DNA of 64,000 nt, from assembly GCA_018223105.1 (NCBI GenBank), contig JAAEYY010000004.1, positions 1-64,000 of the forward strand, read 5' to 3'. Both the position numbers and the translations under genes were made by a program. The stretch comes from a bacterium (GTDB lineage: Bacteria; Bacteroidota; Bacteroidia; NS11-12g; UBA9320). Position 1 is the first letter of the stretch, and the number at the start of each line of letters is the position of its first letter. The notes beneath the pieces are model-generated. The model searched no databases. It was given only the letters and a program-made list of their open reading frames with translations, and was not told the origin of the DNA. Below are positions 8,787-17,289 of the stretch, in pieces.

Positions 8787-9800
8787 CTAAGATCGAGTGA
8801 AGAGTCGGTTATTGAATTTTTGAATAACCCTTGCACTAAGATCGGGTTCGCTAAAACAATCTTCTGAAAGACCAATATTATATGCTGTGAAAACGGGGTA
8901 AGGAAACTCGGTAAGGGTAAAGGTGTGGTCCAAGAGGAAAATGCCTTCTGATTCAGGCTCACCCATACCTGCATAATATCTTCCAACGTATGCAAAGTAA
9001 AGAGTGGGGCGAGCAGATTTATAGCGATCTACTTCTTCTACATTGATGACCTTAAAGGCCGAGAAGCGATAGTATTTACTAAATAGTTCGGCGAGTACGT
9101 CGTTGGTCATAGTTTCGGCGCAAGCCTTGTTAACTACATATAGAGTATCGCTCTGCAGCTTACTTAATGACTCTTCCATTTGAGCGCGTTCATCGTTGAG
9201 AGTGCCTGAACCACCAATGGTGTAATAGAGTCCAAATTTTACAATATTTGGTCGTGCATCAATGTATTCAAGCTCTAATCTAGAAAGAGTTTGTATGCTA
9301 TAAGAGGTGTTGAGTTTTAGTCCCGGTGCCACTTGTATTCCCGCTCCAATTTCAAATCCTACATCAATAATATTGTCCAGTCCTTTCACTTGACCGGGAT
9401 ACACTAATCCGGTTTTACTTATAATCGCTTCGGTAACATTATTGTAGGATGGCCCCACATGTGCAAAGAGATCCAGACCTTTTACCGGTACAACATCATA
9501 TTGAAATCCCAACATGAGCTCAAAACTTCCAACACTCACGTTTACGGTAGGTATTTCGCTGTAGTAGAAAATTCGATTGTATTGAATTCTGCTGGATAGG
9601 TTCCAAGGAGAATCGTCTAACCTCAGTCCGAAATTTAGCCCAAATCCATACCCGGGCAAAGCGGAGAAACGGGTTTGGTTGCTTCCTACTTGAGGAAGGG
9701 TGAGGTTTGCTCCAACGCCGTAGTAAAAATCATCGCTGATTTGAGCTTTAGAGGGTGCAAAGCAGAAAAGGAACAATAAGAGCCCGACAATTTTTTTCAT
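8787..9800 (-). CDS. Outer-membrane beta-barrel protein
   Basis: 337 residues from the ATG at 9800, which opens a signal peptide (MKKIVGLLLFLFCFAPSKAQ); the frame extends upstream but without secretion features. Residues 20-205 alternate hydrophobic and polar strands with glycines (YYGVGANLTLPQVG, GYGFGLNFGLRL), as in the porin-like OMP_b-brl family. The C-terminal 130 residues look soluble and may face the periplasm or surface. No specific substrate can be read. It is convergent with the fad operon with no gap between stops, so the two messages must overlap at the 3' ends. Confidence 0.7.
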   Translation of the reverse strand: MKKIVGLLLFLFCFAPSKAQISDDFYYGVGANLTLPQVGSNQTRFSALPGYGFGLNFGLRLDDSPWNLSSRIQYNRIFYYSEIPTVNVSVGSFELMLGFQYDVVPVKGLDLFAHVGPSYNNVTEAIISKTGLVYPGQVKGLDNIIDVGFEIGAGIQVAPGLKLNTSYSIQTLSRLELEYIDARPNIVKFGLYYTIGGSGTLNDERAQMEESLSKLQSDTLYVVNKACAETMTNDVLAELFSKYYRFSAFKVINVEEVDRYKSARPTLYFAYVGRYYAGMGEPESEGIFLLDHTFTLTEFPYPVFTAYNIGLSEDCFSEPDLSARVIQKFNNRLFTRS

Positions 9801-9914
9801 TCTCTGCTTCAAAGGTAATTTAAGATTACTACATACTAGTGTGCGCTTTGCCACTGTCAGATTTGATCTTATAAACAAACTTGGATTTGCTAGGCTCGAG
9901 ACTAAACAGTTCCT

Positions 9915-9922
9915 TATTTTTG
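9915..9922 (+). promoter_or_regulatory. Probable anmK promoter -7 element
   Basis: TATTTTTG followed by CGCC matches TAnnTTTG. The nearest TTTG upstream (9886-9889) is 25 bases away, longer than the usual 19-21, so the -33 box is weak. The leader to the anmK ATG would be about 105 bases. Confidence 0.4.
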
Positions 9923-10029
9923 CGCCCTATTTTACCGGCTGAAGACTTTTAAGCATGCTCATCGAAAATTATAGTGGATGGGATATGCCATATTACCTTT
10001 GGCTGCCATAACTAAGAAATCTATACATT

Positions 10030-11121
10030 ATGACAACATATAATATAATTGGGGTAATGTCGGGAACATCAATGGATGGACTTGATATTGCTCATGTGAG
10101 CTTAACAGAGCAGGAACCGGGGAAGTGGGATTACAAGATTAATAAGGCGGTAACTATACCGTATGGTGATAAGTGGAGATTGAGATTGTCGAAGTTGAGA
10201 CACCAAAATTCATTGATTTTTTATAAGACCGATCGTTATTACGGTCAGTTTATCGGGGAGAATATCCGCAACTTCATGGAAGAGCATAACCTAGAGGCAG
10301 ATTTGATTGCATCTCATGGCCATACTGTATTCCATCAGCCGGAGAATAATCTTACTGTTCAGGTGGGTGATGGTAATTCAATTTACGCTCAAACCGGAGT
10401 TCCAACGGTAACTAATTTTCGCGCATTAGATGTAGTGAGAGGCGGCGAAGGAGCGCCATTAGTTGCATTGGCGGATCATTATTTATTTAGTGAGTTTGAT
10501 ATGTGCCTCAACTTGGGTGGTTTTGCCAATATTTCGGCAAATATCAGCGGTGTGCGAATCGCGTATGATATTTCACCTTGTAATATTGTTCTAAACAGAA
10601 TTGCCAGAGAATTTGATCAGGAATATGACGAAGATGGAGCGATTGCAGAGCGCGGACAAATCGATTATGATTTGTTGGCTGACTTGAATGATATTCCATT
10701 TTACAGTCAGGAACCGCCAAAATCTCTAGGTCGAGAATGGATCAGCAAGAATTTCTGGTCATTTGTACGAAATTCAACTGCAAGCAAAGAGGATCGTATG
10801 AAAACCCTATGTGATCACATCGCGCAGCAAATAGGCGACAATGTTTATGATCTTGCAAGCACAGAACCTGCCGGAAAAAGAGTGTTTATTACCGGTGGTG
10901 GTGCATTTAATAAGACCTTGATTGAGCATTTGAGGAGTCATACTGAAGCAGAAATTGTTATTCCCGAAGACGATGTGGTGAATTACAAAGAAGCCTTGTC
11001 TTTTGCCCTATTGGGGATATTAAGAGTTAAAAACGAAATTAATATTTTAGCCAATGCTACCGGAGCGAGTGAAAACTCGGTTTCAGGAGCGTTATACGGC
11101 GATTTTTCAAAATTGAACTAA
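10030..11121 (+). CDS. anmK: Anhydro-N-acetylmuramic acid kinase
   Basis: 363 residues, the normal family length. The N-terminus carries the diagnostic IGVMSGTSMDGLDIA, the phosphate-binding loop of AnmK. Further family segments are ASHGHTVFHQPE, GEGAPLVALADH, NLGGFANIS and the C-terminal FITGGGAFNKTLIEHL. The enzyme uses ATP to open the anhydro ring and make MurNAc-6-phosphate, recycling cell-wall muropeptides in the cytoplasm. The next gene begins one base after its stop, so both are probably one transcript, although their pathways are not obviously linked. Confidence 0.93.
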   Translation: MTTYNIIGVMSGTSMDGLDIAHVSLTEQEPGKWDYKINKAVTIPYGDKWRLRLSKLRHQNSLIFYKTDRYYGQFIGENIRNFMEEHNLEADLIASHGHTVFHQPENNLTVQVGDGNSIYAQTGVPTVTNFRALDVVRGGEGAPLVALADHYLFSEFDMCLNLGGFANISANISGVRIAYDISPCNIVLNRIAREFDQEYDEDGAIAERGQIDYDLLADLNDIPFYSQEPPKSLGREWISKNFWSFVRNSTASKEDRMKTLCDHIAQQIGDNVYDLASTEPAGKRVFITGGGAFNKTLIEHLRSHTEAEIVIPEDDVVNYKEALSFALLGILRVKNEINILANATGASENSVSGALYGDFSKLN

Positions 11122-11122
11122 A

Positions 11123-12352
11123 GTGGAAAAGCTTTTAAAAAAATTCGAGAATAAGCAGCCAGAGATCGTTTTTGAATGGAAAGATTCAGAAACAGAGGCT
11201 GAAGGATGGGTAGTAATTAACTCATTAAGAAATGGTGCTGCAGGTGGTGGTACTCGTATGAGAAAAGGTCTTGACAAAAGAGAAGTGGAGTCATTGGCCA
11301 AAACCATGGAGATTAAATTTACGGTGGCGGGACCTCCAATAGGGGGAGCGAAATCGGGGATTAATTTCGACCCTGCAGATCCGAGAAAAGAAGGCGTTTT
11401 AAAGCGCTGGTACCATGCAGTTGCACCCTTGTTGCGCAATTATTACGGTACAGGAGGTGATTTGAACGTAGATGAAATTCACGAGGTAATTCCTATTACT
11501 GCTGAATTGGGTGTACTTCACCCACAGGAAGGAATTGTACAGGGGTATTTTAAAGATTACTCTAAAGTAGATAAACTTCAGGCAATCACCCGACTTCAAA
11601 CCGGAGTTTTACTTCCAATTGTGGATGATAGATTTACTCCTGATGTACATAAACGATACACCATTGCCGATATGATTACCGGTTGGGGTGTTGCTGAAGC
11701 TGTGCGTCACTACTACGAGATCTGGGGTGGCATGATGCAGAATAAGCGTGCTATTATTCAAGGATGGGGAAATGTGGCAGCAGCTGCAGCCTTTTATCTG
11801 GCTAAGAACGGAGTACATATCACCGGAATTATTGATCGAGACGGTGGATTGATAAAGAAGGAAGGATTTACCGTTGAAGAAATTATTGAGCTATTTGTAA
11901 GTCGAGATGGCAATAAATTGAGTCATCCTGATATGATGAGTTTCGATTATGTAAATGCTCAAATCTGGGATTTAGGCGCTGAAATCTTTATTCCTGGCGC
12001 AGCTTCAAGACTGGTTACCAAAGAACAGGTCGACAGCCTGATAGAAGGTGGAGTTGAAGTAGTAAGCTGCGGAGCAAATGTTCCTTTTGCCGATGAAGAA
12101 ATCTTTATGGGTCCAATCTCTATGTATGCCGATGCAAACATGGCGGTTATCCCGGATTTCATTGCAAACTGTGGTATGGCAAGAACCTTCGGATACTTGA
12201 TGAGCAAGGAAGGTCATGTTGAGGACGTACAAATCCTGAAAGATGCCACCGAAACCATTAGAAACCAAATGATGAGATTACATCAGTTTAATCCTCGTCA
12301 GACCGGTTTAAGCAGAAAAGCACTCGAAATGAGTCTTACTGATTTGGTTTAA
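11123..12352 (+). CDS. Glu/Leu/Phe/Val dehydrogenase family enzyme
   Basis: 409 residues from a GTG one base after anmK. The glycine-rich catalytic loop PPIGGAKSGINFDP includes the lysine that binds the substrate carboxylate, followed by YYGTGGDLNVDE. The C-terminal NAD(P) domain has QGWGNVAAAAAFYLA and GIIDRDGG. The family oxidatively deaminates glutamate or branched-chain amino acids. The substrate cannot be set from sequence alone: the divergent N-terminal half and 409-residue length differ from classical 450-residue GdhA and fit an amino-acid dehydrogenase common in Bacteroidota. A 10-bp hairpin after the stop may end transcription. Confidence 0.85.
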   Translation: MEKLLKKFENKQPEIVFEWKDSETEAEGWVVINSLRNGAAGGGTRMRKGLDKREVESLAKTMEIKFTVAGPPIGGAKSGINFDPADPRKEGVLKRWYHAVAPLLRNYYGTGGDLNVDEIHEVIPITAELGVLHPQEGIVQGYFKDYSKVDKLQAITRLQTGVLLPIVDDRFTPDVHKRYTIADMITGWGVAEAVRHYYEIWGGMMQNKRAIIQGWGNVAAAAAFYLAKNGVHITGIIDRDGGLIKKEGFTVEEIIELFVSRDGNKLSHPDMMSFDYVNAQIWDLGAEIFIPGAASRLVTKEQVDSLIEGGVEVVSCGANVPFADEEIFMGPISMYADANMAVIPDFIANCGMARTFGYLMSKEGHVEDVQILKDATETIRNQMMRLHQFNPRQTGLSRKALEMSLTDLV

Positions 12353-12374
12353 TCATTTCAGATTAAAATACACA

Positions 12375-12410
12375 GATTGGGCAGGAGAAGAAAATTCGTT
12401 CTGCCCAATC
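12375..12410 (+). terminator. Perfect 10-bp hairpin before uvrB
   Basis: GATTGGGCAG (12375-12384) pairs with CTGCCCAATC (12401-12410) around a 16-base loop. It follows the dehydrogenase stop but has no T-run, and its right arm overlaps the spacer of the uvrB promoter. It may be a terminator, an operator or both. Confidence 0.5.
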
Positions 12411-12417
12411 ATACTTC

Positions 12418-12425
12418 TATATTTG
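12418..12425 (+). promoter_or_regulatory. uvrB promoter -7 element
   Basis: TATATTTG, an exact TAnnTTTG match, four bases before the uvrB ATG. A partial -33 box TTCG lies at 12395-12398, 19 bases upstream. The transcript would be nearly leaderless. Confidence 0.6.
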
Positions 12426-12429
12426 CCGG

Positions 12430-14436
12430 ATGCCGTTTAAACTCCATTCTCCATTCAAACCAACGGGTGACCAACCGGAAGCAATAAAACAGCTTGTGAA
12501 TGGTATCGAGGATGGTCAACCGGCACAAACGCTCCTCGGTGTTACGGGTTCCGGTAAAACCTTTACCATGGCCAATGTGATTGAGAAGGTTCAAAAGCCC
12601 ACCTTGATCATCAGCCATAACAAAACCTTGGTAGCTCAACTCTATGGAGAGTTTAAGCACTTCTTTCCGGAAAATTCAGTGCAGTATTTTGTCTCCTATT
12701 ACGATTATTATCAGCCGGAGGCGTTTATACCCACCACCAATACATACATCGAGAAGGACCTCAATATCAATGAAGAGATTGAAAAAATGAGGTTACAAAC
12801 CACTTCGGCATTGTTAAGTGGAAGAAGAGATGTGATCGTGGTGGCTTCAGTTTCCTGTATTTATGGTGCGGGTAATCCCAATGATTACGAAGGCTCTATT
12901 ATTCGGATTGAAAAAGGGCAGAAAATAGCGAGGAATGCATTTTTATATTCTTTGGTTGAGAGTCTTTACTCAAGAACAACTGCTGAATTTAAACGAGGAA
13001 CCTTTAGGGTAAAAGGGGATACGGTAGATATCTATTTGGCCTATGATGATGTTGCGGTTAGGGTGAATTTTTTCGGAAACGAAATAGAAGATATTAAAAC
13101 CATAAATCCTGATTCCGGGCAAACGCTTGAAAAGATGGACCATGTTGCCATATTCCCAGCGAATTTATTCGTGACACCGAAGGATAGATTGCATCATGCG
13201 ATACGCGAGATACAGGATGATATGGTGGCTCAAGTGAGTTACTTTAAAGACATCCAGAAATTCCTTGAAGCGAAAAGATTGCAAGAACGCACTGAGTTTG
13301 ACATGGAAATGATGCGGGAGCTGGGGTACTGTAATGGTATTGAGAATTACAGTCGATATATGGATGGAAGAGAGCCCGGACAGCGGCCTTTTTGCTTGAT
13401 CGATTATTTCCCGGATGACTATATGATCATTATTGATGAGAGTCATGTAACCATCCCACAATTAAGGGCGATGTATGCCGGTGACCGATCTAGAAAGGTG
13501 AACTTGGTTGAATACGGTTTCAGGTTGCCTGCAGCGCTCGATAACCGACCATTGAAGTTTGAGGAGTTTCAGAGCATGGTAAATCAGGTGGTTTACGTGA
13601 GTGCAACTCCGGCAGATTATGAAATTGAAGAAAGTGAGGGAGTAGTTGTAGAGCAGGTAATTAGACCTACGGGCTTGTTAGACCCTGTGATAGAAGTAAA
13701 ACCATGCACGAACCAAGTGGATGATTTACTGGAGCAGATAGAAGAAAGAGTGAAGATGGGTGATCGGGTTTTGGTGACCACCTTAACCAAAAGAATGGCA
13801 GAGGAGTTGGATAAATATCTGAGAAATCTGGGCATATCGGCGACTTACATTCACTCAGAAGTTAAGACCTTGGATCGCGTTGAAATTTTGGAGCGATTAA
13901 GAAAAGGTTCTATCGATGTACTTGTAGGTGTAAATTTGCTGAGAGAAGGATTAGATTTACCTGAAGTATCTTTGGTGGCGATTTTAGATGCTGACAAAGA
14001 AGGCTTTTTAAGATCTGAACGTTCTTTAGTTCAAACCATTGGAAGGGCAGCGAGAAATGTTCGGGGGAAAGTGATTATGTATGCTGATAAGATGACGGAT
14101 AGTATGCAGAAAACCATTGATGAGACGAACAGAAGAAGAAGTCTGCAGATCGAGTATAACGAGAAACACGGTATTACTCCTCAGACCATTATTAGAGATC
14201 AAACCTCTGTATTTAAAAGCAGGGAGAATCTGGAATATGGAATTGAGAAGGAAGCGGCTATTGCGGCAGATCCTGTAGTAGAGTTTATGGATGAAAAAGC
14301 CTTGAAGAAGGCCATTGAGAACTCGAAAGCAAGTATGTTGAAGGCAGCGAAGGAAATGGATTTCATGGAAGCGGCCCGCTTACGAGATGAAATGACTCGA
14401 TTAGAAGAGAAATTAAAAGACATTAAAGAAAAATGA
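12430..14436 (+). CDS. uvrB: Excinuclease ABC subunit B
   Basis: 668 residues, full length. Walker A is GVTGSGKT (residues 37-44). The DNA-inserting beta-hairpin region is seen as SYYDYYQPEAFIPTTNTYIE, the DEAD-like box as IIDESHVT, and helicase motifs V and VI in VGVNLLREGLDLPEVSLVA and QTIGRAARN. The UVR domain that binds UvrC is at the end. UvrB verifies DNA damage handed over by UvrA and positions UvrC in nucleotide excision repair. The stop overlaps the next ATG (ATGA at 14433-14436), so a lipoprotein gene is translationally coupled. Confidence 0.97.
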   Translation: MPFKLHSPFKPTGDQPEAIKQLVNGIEDGQPAQTLLGVTGSGKTFTMANVIEKVQKPTLIISHNKTLVAQLYGEFKHFFPENSVQYFVSYYDYYQPEAFIPTTNTYIEKDLNINEEIEKMRLQTTSALLSGRRDVIVVASVSCIYGAGNPNDYEGSIIRIEKGQKIARNAFLYSLVESLYSRTTAEFKRGTFRVKGDTVDIYLAYDDVAVRVNFFGNEIEDIKTINPDSGQTLEKMDHVAIFPANLFVTPKDRLHHAIREIQDDMVAQVSYFKDIQKFLEAKRLQERTEFDMEMMRELGYCNGIENYSRYMDGREPGQRPFCLIDYFPDDYMIIIDESHVTIPQLRAMYAGDRSRKVNLVEYGFRLPAALDNRPLKFEEFQSMVNQVVYVSATPADYEIEESEGVVVEQVIRPTGLLDPVIEVKPCTNQVDDLLEQIEERVKMGDRVLVTTLTKRMAEELDKYLRNLGISATYIHSEVKTLDRVEILERLRKGSIDVLVGVNLLREGLDLPEVSLVAILDADKEGFLRSERSLVQTIGRAARNVRGKVIMYADKMTDSMQKTIDETNRRRSLQIEYNEKHGITPQTIIRDQTSVFKSRENLEYGIEKEAAIAADPVVEFMDEKALKKAIENSKASMLKAAKEMDFMEAARLRDEMTRLEEKLKDIKEK

Positions 14437-15404
14437 AAAAATACACTACAATATTAGTTTTGGCTTTACTGATTGCAGGATGTGTGAGTACTCAAACTGT
14501 GAGCTGGCCGGCAGGCTTTAGCGAAGGGACAATCACACTTCCCGAAAATACTGAAAGTGTTGCGGTGGTAAACCGAACAAAGTTGACCTATATGCCTCCT
14601 CTTCCGGATGCAACTAAAATTTATCCCAACAGATTAGAAACTAGCGAGGGTTTAATAACAGGCTTTTACAATGAAGTGTATAACCGTCACTTCTTAACAT
14701 ATAAGGGCACTTCATACCAGTTTCAGGATGTTGCTACGGATTCTTTTCTTCCTCGATTAGAGCAATCTCAGATTCAATCCGTGAGCAAATCTGCCGATAT
14801 TTTAGTATCCCTTGAGATGCTTCATCAGTTTTATGAGGATCAATATGTTGTTGAGATCAGAAAGCAAAAAGCAGAAGGCGATACCTACAGAGAGGTAGAC
14901 TACATCGTAGGAAAAAGAAAGATGCATCTCACTGCAGGGTGGAGAGTATACAATACAAAGACGGGTGAATTGGTCGACAGTTTTGTTAGTGTTGAGGATT
15001 ACACCTATGAAGCAGAAGATGTAGATCGTCCGAAGGTTACAGAGCTTCTCGACAAGAACCTTGCTAGGGAGTTGAGAAACATGGGTTTGAGGTTAGGTCA
15101 TGCTTATGCAGCCAAGGTTTCTCCAACCAAGCATTTTACCTACAGAAACATCTACGACAGGGGTTCTGATGAGCTTGAAATGGCAGCGGCAAAAGTGAGA
15201 GATGACAAGTGGGAAGAAGCTGCAGAGATCTGGGAATCAGCGCTTGAGACTGAAGGTAATAAAAAGAGAAAAGCAATGTTGTACCACAATTTGGCGATGT
15301 ATAAAGAGCGCAGCGGAGATCAAGAAGCTGCGAAGAAATATGCCAAATTAGCCGCGAATCACCACAAGCTGGGTGCTCAAACACAGCAGCAGGTTGGATT
15401 TTAA
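14433..15404 (+). CDS. DUF6340-like lipoprotein with TPR-type C-terminus
   Basis: 323 residues. The signal peptide ends in the lipobox LLIAGC, so the protein is lipidated at Cys16. The body has the pattern of the DUF6340 lipoproteins of Bacteroidota (opening strand VAVVNRTKL and a long-helix C-terminus). The last 90 residues (from about DELEMAAAKVRDD) form two helix pairs resembling tetratricopeptide repeats (WEEAAEIWESAL and KRKAMLYHNLAMYKERSGDQ). It overlaps uvrB by four bases. Function is unknown; a role in envelope assembly or scaffolding is only a guess. Confidence 0.65.
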   Translation: MKKYTTILVLALLIAGCVSTQTVSWPAGFSEGTITLPENTESVAVVNRTKLTYMPPLPDATKIYPNRLETSEGLITGFYNEVYNRHFLTYKGTSYQFQDVATDSFLPRLEQSQIQSVSKSADILVSLEMLHQFYEDQYVVEIRKQKAEGDTYREVDYIVGKRKMHLTAGWRVYNTKTGELVDSFVSVEDYTYEAEDVDRPKVTELLDKNLARELRNMGLRLGHAYAAKVSPTKHFTYRNIYDRGSDELEMAAAKVRDDKWEEAAEIWESALETEGNKKRKAMLYHNLAMYKERSGDQEAAKKYAKLAANHHKLGAQTQQQVGF

Positions 15405-15495
15405 TTGAAATTTATTAGCATTGTGCATCTGAAGTAGCAATATTTTCATTTGAAAATACTTCGGCACTTCATTTGCACGTTATTGGACGGAAACT

Positions 15496-16212
15496 ATGCG
15501 GACTAAAATATTTTTTACCCTACTATTTAGCTTTTTTTTCTTTTCGAGTATGGCCCAGAAGGGTTCGGAATGGCTGATCAAAGCCAACCGTGCTTCGCTT
15601 GAAAAGCGTTATGATGAAGCTGTAAGATGTTATACAGAATACATCAAAATCAATCCAAAAGACTTTAGAGGTTATTTTAACCGAGGTACAACCTTGTACA
15701 ATGCGAGAAAATACACCGATGGAATTCAGGATTTCAGTCATTGCCTAAGCCTAAATCCAATTTTCAAGGAAGCCTATTATTACCGAGGTAAATGCAAAGA
15801 GGAACTCAATAATCACTCAGCAGCAGTATCGGATTATACGCATGTATTGGAAAGCGATTCTAATAATGTTGGATTCTTGAAAGCCAGAGCAAATTGCTAT
15901 TTGGCAATGAATGAGAATGAGAAAGCATTGCAAGATTTAGATCGTGCAATTTCAATTTCAAAACTCGAAGGGGAGGTATACAAACAAAGAGCGGAGTTAA
16001 AGCTGAAGATGAATGATTTTGAAGGTGCACTTCGCGATTACAATGCCGTTGAGAAACTTATGCCTGAGTATAAAATGGTACATTATCTTAAAGGCAATAT
16101 CTACTTAGAACTAGAAGAACCTGAAGAAGCTTGTATTCAGTACAAGAAAGCATTAGATAATCGAGTGCTGGTTGCTGAGCGTCCTTATCAGGAGAATTGC
16201 TCGGCAGAGTAA
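15496..16212 (+). CDS. Exported tetratricopeptide-repeat protein
   Basis: 238 residues with a signal peptide (about residues 1-20, ending SSMAQ). About five tetratricopeptide repeats follow, for example KRYDEAVRCYTEYIKINPKD, FRGYFNRGTTLYNARKY and KEAYYYRGKCKEELNNHSA. Such repeats form a superhelix for protein-protein contacts, here in the periplasm. It follows another TPR-like lipoprotein but has a 91-base gap, so may have its own promoter. No partner can be named. Confidence 0.8.
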   Translation: MRTKIFFTLLFSFFFFSSMAQKGSEWLIKANRASLEKRYDEAVRCYTEYIKINPKDFRGYFNRGTTLYNARKYTDGIQDFSHCLSLNPIFKEAYYYRGKCKEELNNHSAAVSDYTHVLESDSNNVGFLKARANCYLAMNENEKALQDLDRAISISKLEGEVYKQRAELKLKMNDFEGALRDYNAVEKLMPEYKMVHYLKGNIYLELEEPEEACIQYKKALDNRVLVAERPYQENCSAE

Positions 16213-16232
16213 GCGGAAGTCAAAGCTTCGAC

Positions 16233-16240
16233 TATTTTTG
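16233..16240 (+). promoter_or_regulatory. Probable promoter -7 element of the bestrophin-like gene
   Basis: TATTTTTG matches TAnnTTTG and lies eight bases before the ATG at 16249. No clear -33 box was found. Confidence 0.4.
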
Positions 16241-16248
16241 TCTGAAGC

Positions 16249-17289
16249 ATGATTACCCATAAAAATCCCACCCTTAAATCTGTATGGACTTTCACCGGAG
16301 GTCATATAATATGGCTTACCGTATGGATGAGTGCAGTAGTGATCGTCTACAAGGTTACCCACTGGAGCTGGATGTCGATTCCGTGGCTTCCAATGTCTGT
16401 AATAGGTACTGCGGTTGCCTTTTATGTGGGTTTTAAGAATAATCAGGCCTACGATCGTATGTGGGAAGGTCGGACAATTTGGGGTGCCAGTGTAAACAGC
16501 AGCCGATCCTTGGGGATTTCAGTTCGCGGCTCTGTAGGCAACACCTTCAGGGAAAATCCGATTTCCGAACATGATCTTTCCAATATTCATCGAGATTTAA
16601 TCTACCGTCATATTGCATGGCTATATGTTCTTAGAAAGCAGCTACTTCAGCCCGAACCATGGGAACATATCAATCAGGGACTTGCAATTCGTTGGGCAGC
16701 TGAAAAGAGGATGCAGCGATTCGGACTCGGTACGATTGAAAAGCAAGAAACTGATATTTTGATAAAGCAATTCATTTCAGATGAAGAGTTTGATGCTGTC
16801 AATTCCAAAAAGAATGCAGCAACTCAGCTTATAGATCGTCAAGCTCAATTATTAAAGAAACTGAGAGAAGAGCAACTTATTGATGATTTCAGACATGTAG
16901 AGCTCCAGGAAGTATTGCAAGACTTCTACGATCACCAAGGTAAGGCAGAACGCATCAAGAAATTTCCTTTTCCAAGGCAGTTTGGAGGGATGAGTATGGT
17001 TTTCGTTGGTATCTTCATTTTCCTTCTTCCCTTCGGAATGCTCAATGCCTTTCAGGAGTTTACTGATACATCATTCTATTGGCTCTCTATTCCCTTTTCT
17101 GTTCTGGTAGGATGGATTTACTTGACAATGGAATTGGTGGGTGATTATTCGGAGAATCCATTTGAAGGATTACCCAATGATGTTCCCATGCTAGCCCTTT
17201 GCAGAACCATAGAGTTAGATCTCCGCGAAATGCTCGGAGAAACAGATCTTCCCGAAGCTGTTCAACCCCGAAGAGGTATCTTGATGTAA
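16249..17289 (+). CDS. Bestrophin-like anion channel (YneE family)
   Basis: 346 residues. Membrane helices occur near residues 17-35 and 40-60, then near 250-268 and 275-295. The signature FKNNQAYDRMWEGRTIWGA follows the second helix and matches bacterial bestrophin homologues. These form pentameric inner-membrane channels for chloride or other ions. The C-terminal segment ENPFEGLPNDVPMLALCR is also typical of the family. Its stop abuts the stop of the convergent PIG-L gene, so the two messages overlap at the ends. Ion selectivity cannot be read from sequence. Confidence 0.85.
   Translation: MITHKNPTLKSVWTFTGGHIIWLTVWMSAVVIVYKVTHWSWMSIPWLPMSVIGTAVAFYVGFKNNQAYDRMWEGRTIWGASVNSSRSLGISVRGSVGNTFRENPISEHDLSNIHRDLIYRHIAWLYVLRKQLLQPEPWEHINQGLAIRWAAEKRMQRFGLGTIEKQETDILIKQFISDEEFDAVNSKKNAATQLIDRQAQLLKKLREEQLIDDFRHVELQEVLQDFYDHQGKAERIKKFPFPRQFGGMSMVFVGIFIFLLPFGMLNAFQEFTDTSFYWLSIPFSVLVGWIYLTMELVGDYSENPFEGLPNDVPMLALCRTIELDLREMLGETDLPEAVQPRRGILM

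Noticed and set aside
9886-9889. TTTG as a -33 box for anmK
   Set aside because: The 25-base distance to the -7 element is beyond the usual 19-21.
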